A stretch of 64,000 nt of DNA from positions 451,590 through 515,589 of the forward strand of contig KN834765.1 in NCBI GenBank assembly GCA_000827265.1, in the 5' to 3' direction. The notes beneath the pieces are model-generated. The model did no database searches and was not told the origin of the DNA. It was given only the letters and a program-made list of their open reading frames with translations. Made by a program: the position numbers and the translations under genes. Of this stretch, positions 1 to 11,056 are shown piece by piece (the stretch's first letter is position 1; every line of letters begins with the position of its first letter). Source of the stretch: Collybiopsis luxurians FD-317 M1 (taxonomy: Eukaryota > Basidiomycota > Agaricomycetes > Agaricales > Omphalotaceae).

Positions 1-1281
1 TCGGAGGAAATATAATCGCTGGGATTGTAGGGGTTGTTGTCTCTAGCGGTGAATGCACTCGAGGAAGGGGTATTGCTCCTTCTGCCCGCCCAAAAGTCAC
101 TGGCAGTCCTGATGGAGCGGACCTCGTCGGAAGCGGCTGTTTCAGGATGGAGGTGATTAGTTGGACGATGCTGTCCGCGTCGAGGGACCGCAGTAGGGCG
201 CTCCTCTACCCAACCAGAGCTTTGAAAATATTCCTTTGTAGGAAGAGACAAGGCCGCAGCTCCTTCCGAGCCCCAGTGCGCGACTAATAGAGCATGCTGA
301 GGAGCAATGGAAATCAACGAGAGAAGAAATTCACGAGGTGTGGTGGCAGAGTTGGGAAAGTGAGCCTGAGCATAGTGCTTGTTGAGGAACAGAACGTCTG
401 CATGGGGGATCAGCTAGGCAAGTTAATACAAGCAGTCCAAGCGGAGAAAAGAGAGAATTCACTGTACCGCTTCTATGCCTTGACGACTTCTTCTACCTAC
501 ATCGACGCTGAACACACAGTGACTTCGCCATTTGCGCTCTCGTGCTAATCCTTCCAGCCCAGTGATGTTGCTTAGGGTGGTTTTGACAGATCGTCCTTCG
601 AAATGAACCCAGTCAAACGGGGCGGGACTGTTGATTATATTTGACGGATGCAAAGGCGGAGAAGAGGGTCCAGCTGAGGCAGATAATGTCGGAGAGGCCG
701 TTGGGGAATACATGTAATTTTCGGGAGCGAGGAGAGGCCCAAGAAGCCCAACAAACTCCTCGTGGGTTACGTCTAAAGGGGAAAAAAAGGATGAGAGAAT
801 GTTGAATACGTTATTGGAACACAAGACCTGGTAAAGGGTTGTGGTTTACGATGGTTTTGGTATCATTTTCGGCTGTAAGATGCTTGTAATTTCCAGATCA
901 AACTTATTTATGTAAGGACGTACTGGCTTGAATAACCCAAGCGGTAGGAACGCCTGAATCTGGCCAAACTTTGCAGTACCGAGTGTTGACACCTTCTTTC
1001 TCTAGTTCTTTTATGAGCATTTGCCCTTCATCATTTCCACCGAGAGAAGCGACGAGAATGGGATCAACTGTGTTTGAAAATTGGGCCAGAAGAGACAGAA
1101 TAGAAGCTGCGGAACCTCCGCGAGTCTTGTCGACGGAATGAGCGCGAACGACGCTGGAAGGCGTCGGATGACACGGTACTAATATATTGTGAGTAAGAAA
1201 CAAAGTTCCAGAGGCCAGAATTCGAAGGGGTTTGGAGGAAGGAGGCACATCCCGCAAAGAATCCTTTCGGAGTTTGGCCAT
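1..1281 (-). CDS. PfkB-family sugar kinase (ketohexokinase-like), 3' end off the left edge
   Basis: Probable carbohydrate kinase of the PfkB/ribokinase fold, transferring ATP phosphate to a sugar. Exons on minus: 924-1281, 828-872, 468-772 and 413 to beyond base 1; all joins are GT-AG and in frame. The N-terminal half has the family glycine pair in GGSAASILSLLAQF and the stretch TKTIVNHNPLPDVTHEEF, matching ketohexokinase. Exon 3 has DWVHFEGRS, the usual substrate-lid region, and exon 4 begins LIPHADVLFLNKHYA. A polar, Ser-rich stretch follows (about bases 1-230), an insertion common in fungal members. The GAGD active-site motif would lie past the left edge and is not visible. An in-frame ATG at 1329 would add 16 residues; the one at 1281 (MAKLRKD) is chosen because family similarity begins just after it. 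The substrate is not determined. Confidence 0.85.
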
Positions 1282-1447
1282 GGATGGTATTAAGCCGCTC
1301 CAACCTTGTAAGCGCCCATCCCGGTTCATTGTCTAACGCGCCGTACAGTTTCAGGACGCGTTCTTCAAAGTTCAACCAAGGTATTTATACAAGTCAATTA
1401 GATATATAAGTACTGGGCTACTTTTCAAGATACCTGCCAAATGTACT

Positions 1448-2795
1448 CTATGACATTTCGACATCTCCATCTTCATCTTCAATCTCCGCTTCTTCATCTA
1501 CCCATTCTGCTTCGTCGCCCTCTTCTTCGCCCTCTCCTGGAGCAGAGGCTTTGATACCCATGCCTTCTAAATTCGCTATCAGCTCCTGCACATGCTCAAG
1601 CAATGGTTTGTCCGGATGTTCCTGGTGCATATGTAACTGCAATCGAAATGAATCAGCAATTACCAAAAGGGTACAGAATCCAAAGCTACCATTTGACATG
1701 TTTCTAATCGATCCCTGGCATCCTTAGCCAGCTCCTCCCAGCCAAGGTCGTCTAGAGTACCATCATTTTCCTTAGCTTGTTCTGCCATGAGATAGTAACA
1801 CCATCCCTCAAGATACCATGCTTCCACCTCCTCGTCGTCAGCTGTCATCACGCCGTGTAAAACCAACAGAGCCGGGGAATACAAGGAGAGTTCAAGAAAC
1901 AGTCTGACTAGACCGAGGCGAGCAGAAATGGGGGGGACTTTTGGGTTATCTGGGATCGTCGTTAGCTAGAGAAGACAATGATTAGACATGATCTACCCAA
2001 ATCCAAGTCCTTCCAAGCTGTCCATGCCTTCTCTAAACAGACCTTTGCATCATCTGGTCGTTGTTGTGACATTCGCACTGAAGCCAAACTTTGTAAAGCT
2101 TCAGAATTATCAGGATCAACTTTCAAAGCTGTCCCCAGAAGATCTTCGCAGGTTTTTTCTGCTTCTGGTGCAAAACTATATCAAGGAGCTTCAGTAATGA
2201 TCCTCCGTGGGGCAGATAGCACTCACCATAGATCGTATGTAGGATCCATCCAAACTTCCACTTGACCAATCAAAGCACGAACAATATTACTTTTTAGTTC
2301 AATCTCATCATCATTGGATCCATTACTTCCTGCACGCTCCTTGCCTTTCAGTTGGGCCGAAAGTAGTTCAACGGCAGTTTGATAGTGCTTCAGGGCCAAT
2401 TTGGGCTCATCGTCACTTAACTGAGCGAGATAGAGATGGGCAGAAGGTGGGGTAGGTGAAGGCGCGTCGGGATTTGGTGGTAATAAACTAGTAAAGGTCT
2501 ACGAGACCGATTGATCAAACGCGTTTAGAGATAAGCTGAATAGAGGACCGACTTGCTTCGCTTCATCGATTTCACCCATTTCGAGCTGTACTACGCCCAA
2601 CATTTCTTTAGCTTGGGCATTGGAAGGTTGCTGTTCTAGTATTCGTTGAATAAAACGAGCTGCCAGTTCATAATCACATTGGACGATGAGTGACTGTGCT
2701 TTGTCGAGAAGGGCGGCAACAGACGGAGCTGCTGAGGTCGCAGTGGGCTCAGCAACTTTGGAGACCGTCTGTTTCTTAGTTTTTGTCCGACCCAT
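1448..2795 (-). CDS. ACL4: ACL4-type TPR protein, assembly chaperone of ribosomal protein RPL4
   Basis: Exons (minus) 2553-2795, 2227-2498, 1997-2175, 1690-1949, 1448-1636; 380 residues. The start MGRTKTKK is basic. A TPR array follows (LLDKAQSLIVQCDYELAARF, NAQAKEMLGVVQLEMGEIDEA, and later ADDEEVEAWYLEGWCYYLMA). The C-terminus is strongly acidic (GEGEEEGDEAEWVDEEAEIE). This layout, TPR repeats plus an acidic tail, is that of yeast Acl4, which binds newly made Rpl4 and escorts it to pre-60S particles. Reading through at 2043 (VCLEKAWTAWKDLDL) fits the family better than splicing there. It is transcribed divergently from the gene at 2835 across only 39 bases. Confident of the family from sequence pattern; chaperone activity is inferred from it. 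Confidence 0.85.
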
Positions 2796-2834
2796 GACAG
2801 GAAAAGCGAAAAAAATTGGCGGCACGTGAATCCA
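2796..2834. promoter_or_regulatory. 39-bp divergent promoter with CACGTG E-box
   Basis: Only 39 bases separate the minus-strand ACL4 start codon (2795) from the plus-strand start codon (2835). The gap holds a palindromic CACGTG at 2823-2828 and an ATTGG (inverted CCAAT) just before it. Both transcripts must therefore start inside this gap or inside the opposite gene. Confidence 0.5.
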
Positions 2835-4031
2835 ATGCTCCTTGCGCCAGACTCCGACAATGAACCTCACGATGAGCTCTACCTGGAACGATTCCAGGCA
2901 TTCATGGATAAGATAATGGCGGATATTCATGCCTTCTCAGTCAAGGAATCTCGTTCCTTTGACCAGGTTAATCAGTTGATTTTTTTGCCACTCTCCTATA
3001 TTTTAACCTGTTACAGACCAAAAGAGACGTCGCTAGATGGCATTTTAATCAGCTCTTTTCCTTACAATCAGATATTCATAATTATAGTAAGTTTTGTCTC
3101 TCAATACTCGCCCAGGTTCTAAGTGGCCCAGCCTATAGCATTCTTGTCAACGTTTCCAATATTCTCCAATCACTTCTTGCCGTCTTGGATCTCGAATCGT
3201 TTGTTCTCGCTGTGAATCCCCAAGAAACAGCAAGCCAGCCTTTTCTGGGAGGCACTATGAAAGGCAGGGAATTTTGGAGGGGAATGAGGAACGGGGGAGA
3301 TTCCGGAGCGAAAGCATTCAAAGAGTATTGTCTGAGGACTGAGCGATCTGACATCTCCGGAGTTTCTGCTGCGATATCCTGTTCTTCCAAACAATCTTCA
3401 AAGAACGTAAAAGAGGAGCTTTACGATGCTGTACGCAAGGCTTTGAGGTAACTTTTCTTATCCTCTATTCAACCACTTTTACCTTACCGTCTATTCAGAT
3501 CTGTTTCTGGAATCCGGAATGCAGAAATGAAATGGACGAACCATGATCGACTTTTTACCTACGGAGTGTATCTCGTCGGCTGGCCTTCCGATATTCCCTT
3601 GAAAAATCCCTCTTCGCTAAAAGCAAATCAGAACAAACGGCTTTTGGAGTTGTTGAATAATGGCACATTGAGGTTTATCAAGAGCATTCTGTTACCTAAC
3701 GAAAGCTCCGAAACACCGGATGAGATGATTAGTGAAGAGACGGTTCTTCCGACTGCAGAAGATGATGTTATGGGCGATCGTACGGATGAAGTGTTTTCTT
3801 GGGCTATCCAATATGAAGAAGTAACTCCTTCCCCAGTGAGTATTCGTGCAATATCTTGACGCCTGCTCACAAGTCTGGGCCAAGGGCTACGAAGCGAAGA
3901 ATGCTCCGGTTCTGATCGAGGAGTCTGCCGAATCGAGCATCGAATCAGCCCGACCTAGGAAAAGAGTTAGACATGGGGAACGTATTCGTTTTCATTCCGA
4001 GCTTGAATCGTATAATGGCGAGCCACTGTAA
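2835..4031 (+). CDS. conserved fungal protein of unknown function (348 aa)
   Basis: Exons 2835-2966, 3017-3447, 3499-3835, 3885-4031 give an open frame of 348 residues with GT-AG joins. I do not recognise a catalytic domain. The middle (TKRDVARWHFNQLFSLQSD) is helical. A recognisable block near residues 200-245 (TYGVYLVGWPSDIPLKNPS, then LLELLNNGTLRF) resembles a motif I associate with hypothetical agaricomycete proteins, where GWP..IPL is followed by a short helix. The C-terminal quarter is acidic then basic (SARPRKRVRHGERIRF), a possible nuclear localisation signal, so a nuclear or DNA-associated role is possible but unproven. No signal peptide or membrane segment. The last acceptor (3884) was chosen because nearer AG dinucleotides give early stops. 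Confidence 0.65.
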
Positions 4032-4141
4032 TACCATACAAGCATGTACTGTAGCTGTAAGTTGTAAATAATGAATGCACGCGGAGGTAGTAAAGCGGGT
4101 TGAGTAAGCGCTCCGCATCTGAGACTTGAACCAGTACCGCC

Positions 4142-5562
4142 ATGTTCTCCTCATTCTTCTCGTAAGCTTTTAATCGATTTGCTCACACTCTCTTTTACAT
4201 ATTCGAATAGCACCGTTGCTCCTACCGATCCCCATGCACCCAACTTCCATCCAGTTTCTTCCAAGTTCAAAGATGCTGAACTCTTTGGCGAGCTCGTGCC
4301 CAAGGATACCGAGCTTCTTTGCACATCCAGTGGGTTTGTGACTGAGACCCAGATATTCTACACGATCACCGAGGATGGTGTGTCGGTTATGTGCCAACTT
4401 ATTCATTCGTCTGTGGGGTGAGGTCGAACCTCTTTTGTCCAATCCATGTACTAAATCTAGCAATCAGCCTTTGGTATCCCACCATCCAATTCACCTGCAA
4501 AATCTTCGACCCGAAAACACAGAAAATGACTTGGAAATCTATAAATGTAACAAACTTTACTTGCCCTCCTACAGGCTTGGACAGACGTTCATCCAAAGCG
4601 GATGAATTCTCCTTCACATACAGCTCCAAACCTGACTCAGACTATCCCGAATCATATACTATCCGTGCAAATCCAGCACCCGATGTTCAGATCTTTCTGC
4701 AAGTCTCACGTCCGTCTTCTGTTCCCGGTTGGAAGATTGGGAAAGGAGAGCAAGGAGGTTATTCCAATTTCGGACCGGATCCCAGTAGCCCTGAAGGATA
4801 TGTCATCCATCGATTCTGGCCACGCCTTAAGGCTTCCGGGCACGTCGTGCTGGCCGGTAAAGCGACGCCAGTAGAAGGGCCAGGAATGTTCGTTCATGCT
4901 ATTCAAGGCATGCGACCAAATTTGGTTGCGGCTTCTTGGAATTTCGCTCACTTCCAGAGTAATGATCTCGGAGGAGTTTCGGCAATTGAAATGGAATTTA
5001 AGACTACCGACGCTTATGGACACAAGGGTGCTGGATCGGGGGGAGTTAGTGTTAGCATAGGTTCGGTGGTAGTTGGAGAAAAATTGGCGCTTGTTACTGC
5101 GGAGACCAAGTTTCCAGGGGAGACGCAGAATCCGGATGCTCCAGTCAAGTGTCGCGTTTCTCATCTCAATCCTGTCCTGGACCCAGATACGACCTATCAC
5201 AAACCCTCCGAGATGCGGTTCGAGTGGGCAGGACCCTCTTTGGTCGAAGACAAACCTGGAACGTACAAGGCTTTGCTTAACGTTGATGTGGGTACTGTCG
5301 AGCAACCAAAGGGGTTGATAGAAAAGGTTGACGTACTAGCGGAGATCCCCAAAGTACTCAAGATGGCTGTGAATTATGTTGCTGGTACCAAGCCGTACAT
5401 CTATCAGGCACGTAAAGATATTTTTTTTTTCCCCGCCCAGCTCCCTGATTGTCCCATTCGCAGTGGATTAATCCCGCGAAACTGACGATAACTGAACCGG
5501 GCTCGGAGACAGCAGTCGAGGCCAATGGTTTCGCTTATAATGAGGCGACGTTCATCTCGTAG
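4142..5562 (+). CDS. SVF1: Survival factor 1 (SVF1) homologue
   Basis: Exons 4142-4161, 4211-4417, 4468-5407, 5464-5562; 421 residues, close to yeast Svf1 (481). Strong family stretches are seen throughout: ELFGELVPKDTELLCTSSGF, PTIQFTCKIFDPKT, EGYVIHRFWPRLKASGH, GPGMFVHAIQGMRPNLVAA, KGAGSGGVSVSIGS, NYVAGTKPYIYQ. Svf1 proteins have two lipocalin-like domains; in yeast the protein is needed for survival under oxidative and cold stress and has been linked to ceramide transfer between ER and Golgi. Exon 1 encodes only MFSSFFS, a short amphipathic start. The last intron (5408-5463) begins GC instead of GT: the family pattern YIYQ|WINPAK requires splicing exactly there, and the nearby GTAAAG four bases later would break the frame. 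Confidence 0.93.
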
Positions 5563-5743
5563 ATTCCAGCTTTATTATCTTGAGAGCATGTACATAGCAA
5601 TTACGAGAGAGTGATAAGCATTTACTGTTTCATAATTCTGCTGACTGAGACAACGGAATAACGCACACGCTCGGCATTTATACCCTTGACCTTCAATCTC
5701 TTTCCGCCAGATTCAAGCCGCGAGGCTTGCTGTACAATGTGCA

Positions 5744-7611
5744 ATGCTGCGACGCTTTGCACGCAGAACGTCTCAAGTAGCCTCTATCGCCCGACCCCTT
5801 TCAACTCCATCTCATCTTCCGACTCGCCCATTTCAATATCAATATCAATATCGACCTGGTTCCAGCCTCATCCAGGCTAAACATTCTTCACGAATCCCTT
5901 CACGATTACCTTCCCTCATCCGTGCAAACGGACCTTCACCAATAACACTTCCTGTTACAGGAATCTCTGCTTTTCACTCTACTCCGAGAAATGAAGCCCT
6001 TCCCATCATTCCTATTCTTGCAACAATATTCAAGTCTTCCGCGGGCCTCCAGCTTGCTCAAACCGCTGGAAGAATCGCGCTCACATTCGTACCGGTCATT
6101 TTACTAAAGAACCATAAGAGCCGCAGACACATCCAATTCGCGGATATCCATTCGATTCCAGGGACTGAAGAAAAAAAGCTTATTCTTCTTCAACGCATAA
6201 GAAAGCGCACCATGTTTTTTCATTTCCTTCTGGCGATTCCAGCAGCATTGTTCTGGCTGGTTCTTATAGCTTCTATGGAACGAACACCCTTGACTGGGAG
6301 GTACGTACGTTTATAGTAATTAAATAAATACAAACCGCAGTCAAAGGCTGATTTGAACACGTATGTATAGGTGGAGAATGATCATTCTTTCCCCAGAGGA
6401 AGAGGATGAGCTGGCCTCACAGTTGGCGGGTCAAGGCTGGTACAATGCCGTAGGAGATATTCTGGCACAAGATGGACCTCCACGTTTCATTCCCTACTCC
6501 GACTGGAGATATCAATGGGTGGAAAGAACGCTTCGAAAGCTCGAAGCGACTGTACCTGTATTGATCCAAGAAAGTGACCGATGCCCAGAATGGCTCACAA
6601 GCGACCGACCAATGCCTCCTCCTGCGGAATATCCTCTTACGCCCCGTCCGCGAGCTACCGAGTATCTGAGATACTTTTGCGAGAAAATGTGTGATCGAGA
6701 TGCCCCTCCTGTTCCTCACTCCATCCCTGGCCCCCCTTACAATCTTCTTTTGGTCGAACGCCCGGATGCCTTGAACGCCTTTTCGTATGGCTTCGGACCT
6801 GATGGAGGCGGTGGAATTGTCGTGTATTCTGGATTCATAGACGACATACTCTCCAGAATACCGATGGATGATTCAGCAACATCCCCTCCTCCGCCACAAT
6901 CATGGTGGTCATTGCTCTTGGGTGGTCCATCTCCTCCCCGTCAAAATGCTCCCAGCGAAAAGCAAACGTCCGAGTTGGCCATATTACTTGCGCATGAATT
7001 GGCACATCTTATCCTATCGCACCATTTGGAGACACTTTCATCAGCTACTGTCATAATCCCTGGCACACTGTCCATCTTTTCAGATATTGTTCGAGTCTTG
7101 ATATTTCCGTTCACCATGCTCTTTGGTCCGTTCGTTAATGATGCCGTCGCTCAATTAGGCAAGATAGGTTCAGGAGAGCTAGTAAAAGTTGGAGAGTATT
7201 GTACCAGTATGAAGCAAGAAATCGAAGCTGACGTTGTTTCTGCACGGTGGGTGGACATTTTTAGCATATCGTAGCAGATCTTGACTGATGTCGGATTTTG
7301 TGTTTAGCCTCTTAGCACACGCGGGATTCGATGCTCGAGATGCAATCTCATTTTGGGAACAGCGTGCCTTATCAGCAACAGAATGTGCTCATGCGGAGCT
7401 CCTGGATTCTGCCACTCCTGGAGAGCGACTATCAAGCAGCGAACATCTCATACGACGGATATCTGGGTCTGGGCATCCGGTCAATGAGGTTCGAGTGGAC
7501 AAGCTGAAATCTGAACTTGTACGGTGGGAAACAGAGCGAAGAGCGGCCTTGGCGCGAAGTAGACTCTCGCAGGAAGGGAGACGGAGTAACATCAATCTAG
7601 TCACTGCATAG
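5744..7611 (+). CDS. OMA1: OMA1-like mitochondrial M48 metallopeptidase
   Basis: Exons 5744-6300, 6371-7246, 7308-7611; 578 residues. The first ~60 residues are rich in Arg/Ser without acids (MLRRFARRTSQVASIARP), a mitochondrial targeting sequence. A hydrophobic segment (FHFLLAIPAALFWLVLIASM) should anchor it in the inner membrane. The zinc motif HELAHLILSHH sits at residues ~394-404, and the third ligand is the first Glu of EIEADVVSARLLAHAGFD, which spans the last intron. OMA1 cleaves inner-membrane substrates such as OPA1-type proteins under stress. A second hydrophobic stretch after HExxH (VRVLIFPFTMLFGPF) is typical. Gln-Tyr repeats near residue 30 come from a short tandem repeat (about 5828-5852). 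Confidence 0.92.
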
Positions 7612-8413
7612 TGAGGTTTTGAGTGTGTTGTTATCATTTATTTTACTTATCATTGTACTATTATATGCACTACTGTCGTTCGTTCTTTAAAGTCGTAGCT
7701 CCTGTCAACAATAAATCACCGTTCATTTCATATTATTGCTTGTGGAGCCTGAGAAGCTGCATTTGGTTTACTTGAACGATTTGCTCAGCTTCCAACGCAT
7801 TGTCTTTCCAGGGATCTAACGCAAACGGGATGTTCGGAATGTAAATTTCGAATTTGCTCAAATCAACAATCGAACCACGCTGAAGCTCTCGAGGTAGTTC
7901 GAATATCGAGTCATTCACATGGGTTTCGATTTCATATCTTTTTTCAAAGCCTTTTGCTTGTTCGTCTTAGTCCACCATCTTGAAACGATCTTCGCCATAT
8001 ACAGTTGTCTGCCTCGGGAATCCAGGACTTGGTCCGGGACTAGTGCATCCGACAGACGGCAGTAGTCTTGTCCAAAATGTCCAGGCTGCTAGATCAACCT
8101 TAGGCCATACAGCCGGGCACTCACCCGCCGCAATTCGAAAGCAGTAACTTAGACTCCTCCGTATACCTAGGGAGGACAAAGAGTATCCTTAGGCGTCCAA
8201 TTTCGGTATTTCCAATCGCATCTCTTTGCGGATTCGATCTGGGATTCAGACAAGGAAAATGTCGTATGCTTCTTCCTCCTTGTTGTGATCTTGGCACAAT
8301 CGCTACCGCGTGTAATTTCCAGTCGATTTTCGCGGAATGATCACCCAAAATGATTTTCGTAGGGGTACAAATAAGAGTGCTGCTTGAGAATCTCTTTTCC
8401 CCAATCGAACACG
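7612..8413. other. intergenic stretch, no gene supported
   Basis: About 800 bases between OMA1 and the chitinase. The minus strand has two modest open frames (7733-7918 extending upstream to ~7967, and 7967-8179), the first containing VDLSKFEIYIPNIPFALDPW, but no start, splice pattern or family could be tied to them. They could be a decayed gene or a small unrecognised one. The 3' part should hold the chitinase promoter. Confidence 0.4.
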
Positions 8414-10819
8414 ATGATTGGCTTTGGATGTGTTCTCCTTTCCTTCCTCTGGATCTCTGCTCTGAGTAGCAATGTTCACGCGACCCAAATCATGCACAGA
8501 CCCGATAGGTTCAACAGCACGCCTCCTGCAGTGTCCACTGAGAGGAACCCAAATACACATGTTATTCAGAAACGGGCCACAGCTAAAGCCCAGGTAGCGT
8601 ACTTTACAAACTGGGGTATCTATGGAGCCAACTTTCGTAAGTGCTCCTGGATCTCCTTCAGCCACGTCTGATTCCAGCTTGTCTCTACTGCAGAGCCCAC
8701 TGATATCATTCCGTCGACACTTACTCGTAGGTCCTCATGATAAGTTATATCTCTTACTGATTCGTTATCTACAGACATTCTCTACTCATTCGCCGACGTC
8801 AGCCCCGACACCGGTGCCATCTCTCTCACCGATAGTTATGCCGATGAGCAAGTACGAATGCAGTAGTGTACAAAATCATTTTCTTGCCGATCTGACTTTC
8901 CGTGCCATACAGAAACATTTCCCCGGTGACTCTTGGGCAGAGACTGGGAACAACCTTTATGGCTGCTTGAAGCAGCTGTGAGTGGCATGTCTCATATTCA
9001 AGAAAGCGGAGAGAGTATTTAATGCTTCCGTAGGTATTTGCTCAAGATGGAAAACCGTAATTTGAAGGTGTTACTCTCTGTTGGTGGTTGGACATACTCC
9101 CAAGCAGGTACCCGAATTCACTCATTCAACATGACCCGTCAACGTTTAATGTTGACGATTTTCTTAGGACACTTCAATTTCGTCACTGTCGCATCTAAAA
9201 GAGCCAATTTCGTTACTCAGGCTGTTTCCTATATTGAAAATTATGGATTTGACGGAATGTGAGTACACGACAACTTGAGTGCTCCCGTTGTCTGATTTAG
9301 AAACTTGAGTGATCTGGACTACGAGTATCCTGCGAACACTGCGCAAGGCCAAGGTTTCTCTGACCTTATCACCGAGTTGCGCTCCGCTTTCGACGACCTG
9401 GCAACCAAGAAGGGAGAAACAGTACCTTACCAGTTAACTGCTGCGGTGCCAGCCAATGCCTCGGACTACCAGTGGCTTAACATTCCTCAAATGGATGCTG
9501 CGCTTACCTATTGGAACTTGATGGTACGTGCATTTGATTCACCAAGTGCGACGCAAAATTTCAGCTGAGATCTTTTCAGGCGTATGACTACGCTGGCTCG
9601 TGGTTGACTTTCTCGGACAACCAAGCTAACCTCTATGGAGGACAGCGTCTTGGTATCAGCACCGACATGGCAATCAAAGGCTACGTAGCAGCTGGAGCCA
9701 GTATTGAGAAGATCAACATGGGTTAGTACTCAGGCCATACCTCCTTTTGGGTTGCTGGTCGTTTATCAACTACAGGTATTCCTCTCTACGGCCGAGCTTT
9801 CGAGAACACCAGCGGTCTTGGACAGTCATACAGTGGAGTGAGTTTTATGAATCTCATTTAGCACCTGAGTCGCAACAACTTCCGCAGATCGGTCCCGGAA
9901 CATTCGAGGCGGGCGTTTATCAGTACAAAGTTCTTCCTTGTACGTATTCTCAATTTTCCACGCAATCGGACGTGATAACTGACACTATCTCAGTGTCCGG
10001 TGCTCAGGTTTTCGAAAACACTACCGACATCACGAGCTATTCCTACGACTCGAGCAAGAAGGAACTAGTGACTTACGATACGCCAACGATCGCCAAACTC
10101 AAAGCTCAATATATTGCCTCAAAGGGCATGGCTGGAGCCATGTTCTGGGACTTGATGAGTCCATCCTCTTTATTTCACTTTTAAAAATGCTTACCTTTCT
10201 TGTCATTCTTATTCTCATTCCCTCCGCGTAACTATTTTTCTGTCAACACAGCCAGGATTCAAGCATATCATCCACTTCTCTCATTCAGAATGTGTTGACC
10301 GAATTCTCGAGCCTGGATCAAACTAGGAATCACATCAGGTAGAGGCCCAATCTGTCCTCCTGATTACACTTGTCGCTCAAAGAGGAACTTCAGCTTTCCG
10401 GATAGTAAATGGGACAACCTTAAAACTAATTTTGGCCAAACGTCGAGCTCTCCTAGTCCAACGTCTTCGACTACATCGGGCCAAGCAACACCCACGAGTG
10501 GCTCGGGTTTATGCGCTTCGGCGCCTGCCTGGTCTCCTACTGTAAGTGCTGATAGAATAATGAGACACCTGGTATTAAATCATCATCCACAGGCCGTGTA
10601 CACCGGGGGCTCTGAAGTGACTTACGGTGAGTTATAAATTCTGCGAATTTGACATCACCAGCGCTCACTGCATATCATCAGACGGTAAACTCTGGAAAGC
10701 ACAATGGTGGACTCAGAACGACACTCCCGGAGGATCTGGTAAGCTGAATAATCAATGTTTTTCGGACAGATCTGAACTCCTGAGTAGTTGGTGTTTGGGT
10801 TCTCGAGGGCTCGTGTTGA
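8414..10819 (+). CDS. GH18 chitinase with C-terminal CBM5/12-like domain, one defective splice donor
   Basis: Secreted endochitinase. Sixteen exons: 8414-8636, 8694-8726, 8775-8851, 8913-8977, 9034-9107, 9168-9258, 9310-9523, 9580-9721, 9776-9837, 9888-9939, 9994-~10156, 10252-10338, 10394-10541, 10593-10626, 10682-10738, 10788-10819. Signal peptide about residues 1-23 (hydrophobic core [11 protein letters not shown]). GH18 landmarks: [24 protein letters not shown] (catalytic Glu ~193, created by splicing at 9309), AYDYAGSW and GAMFWDL at strand 8. After a Ser/Thr linker comes [20 protein letters not shown] and QNDTPGG, a CBM5/12-like chitin-binding domain. The splice after GAMFWDL has no GT at the expected place (TTGATGAGTCC). 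Without splicing, translation stops at 10184, giving a catalytic domain without the binding domain. With a GA donor at 10157 the protein would be 517 residues. Confidence 0.85.
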
Positions 10820-11056
10820 ATTCATGTCTTTAAGTTGACGCCATCGCTTGCTCTACGTAGTAACTGTTTATTTGCACTGTAAACTTACCTCCAGAATGTA
10901 TATACCCTTGTTAGGAAATCATAACACTATTTCCAGCTTTGACATTACTTGTTATGTAAAAGCAAAACTGATTTTGTGCCTCGTGGTTGTTGCTCACGGT
11001 ATATTATAGTTATAGGAACAAATTGAAATAAGACAATAATTACAGACAAATTCCGC

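Noticed and set aside
4742..5305. 199-codon minus-strand open frame in SVF1
   Set aside because: Antisense to a strongly conserved SVF1 exon.
9301..9306. Chitinase acceptor at 9300, giving an extra NLS before the catalytic motif
   Set aside because: The acceptor at 9309 gives the exact DGIDLDYEYP of GH18 enzymes, so it is preferred.
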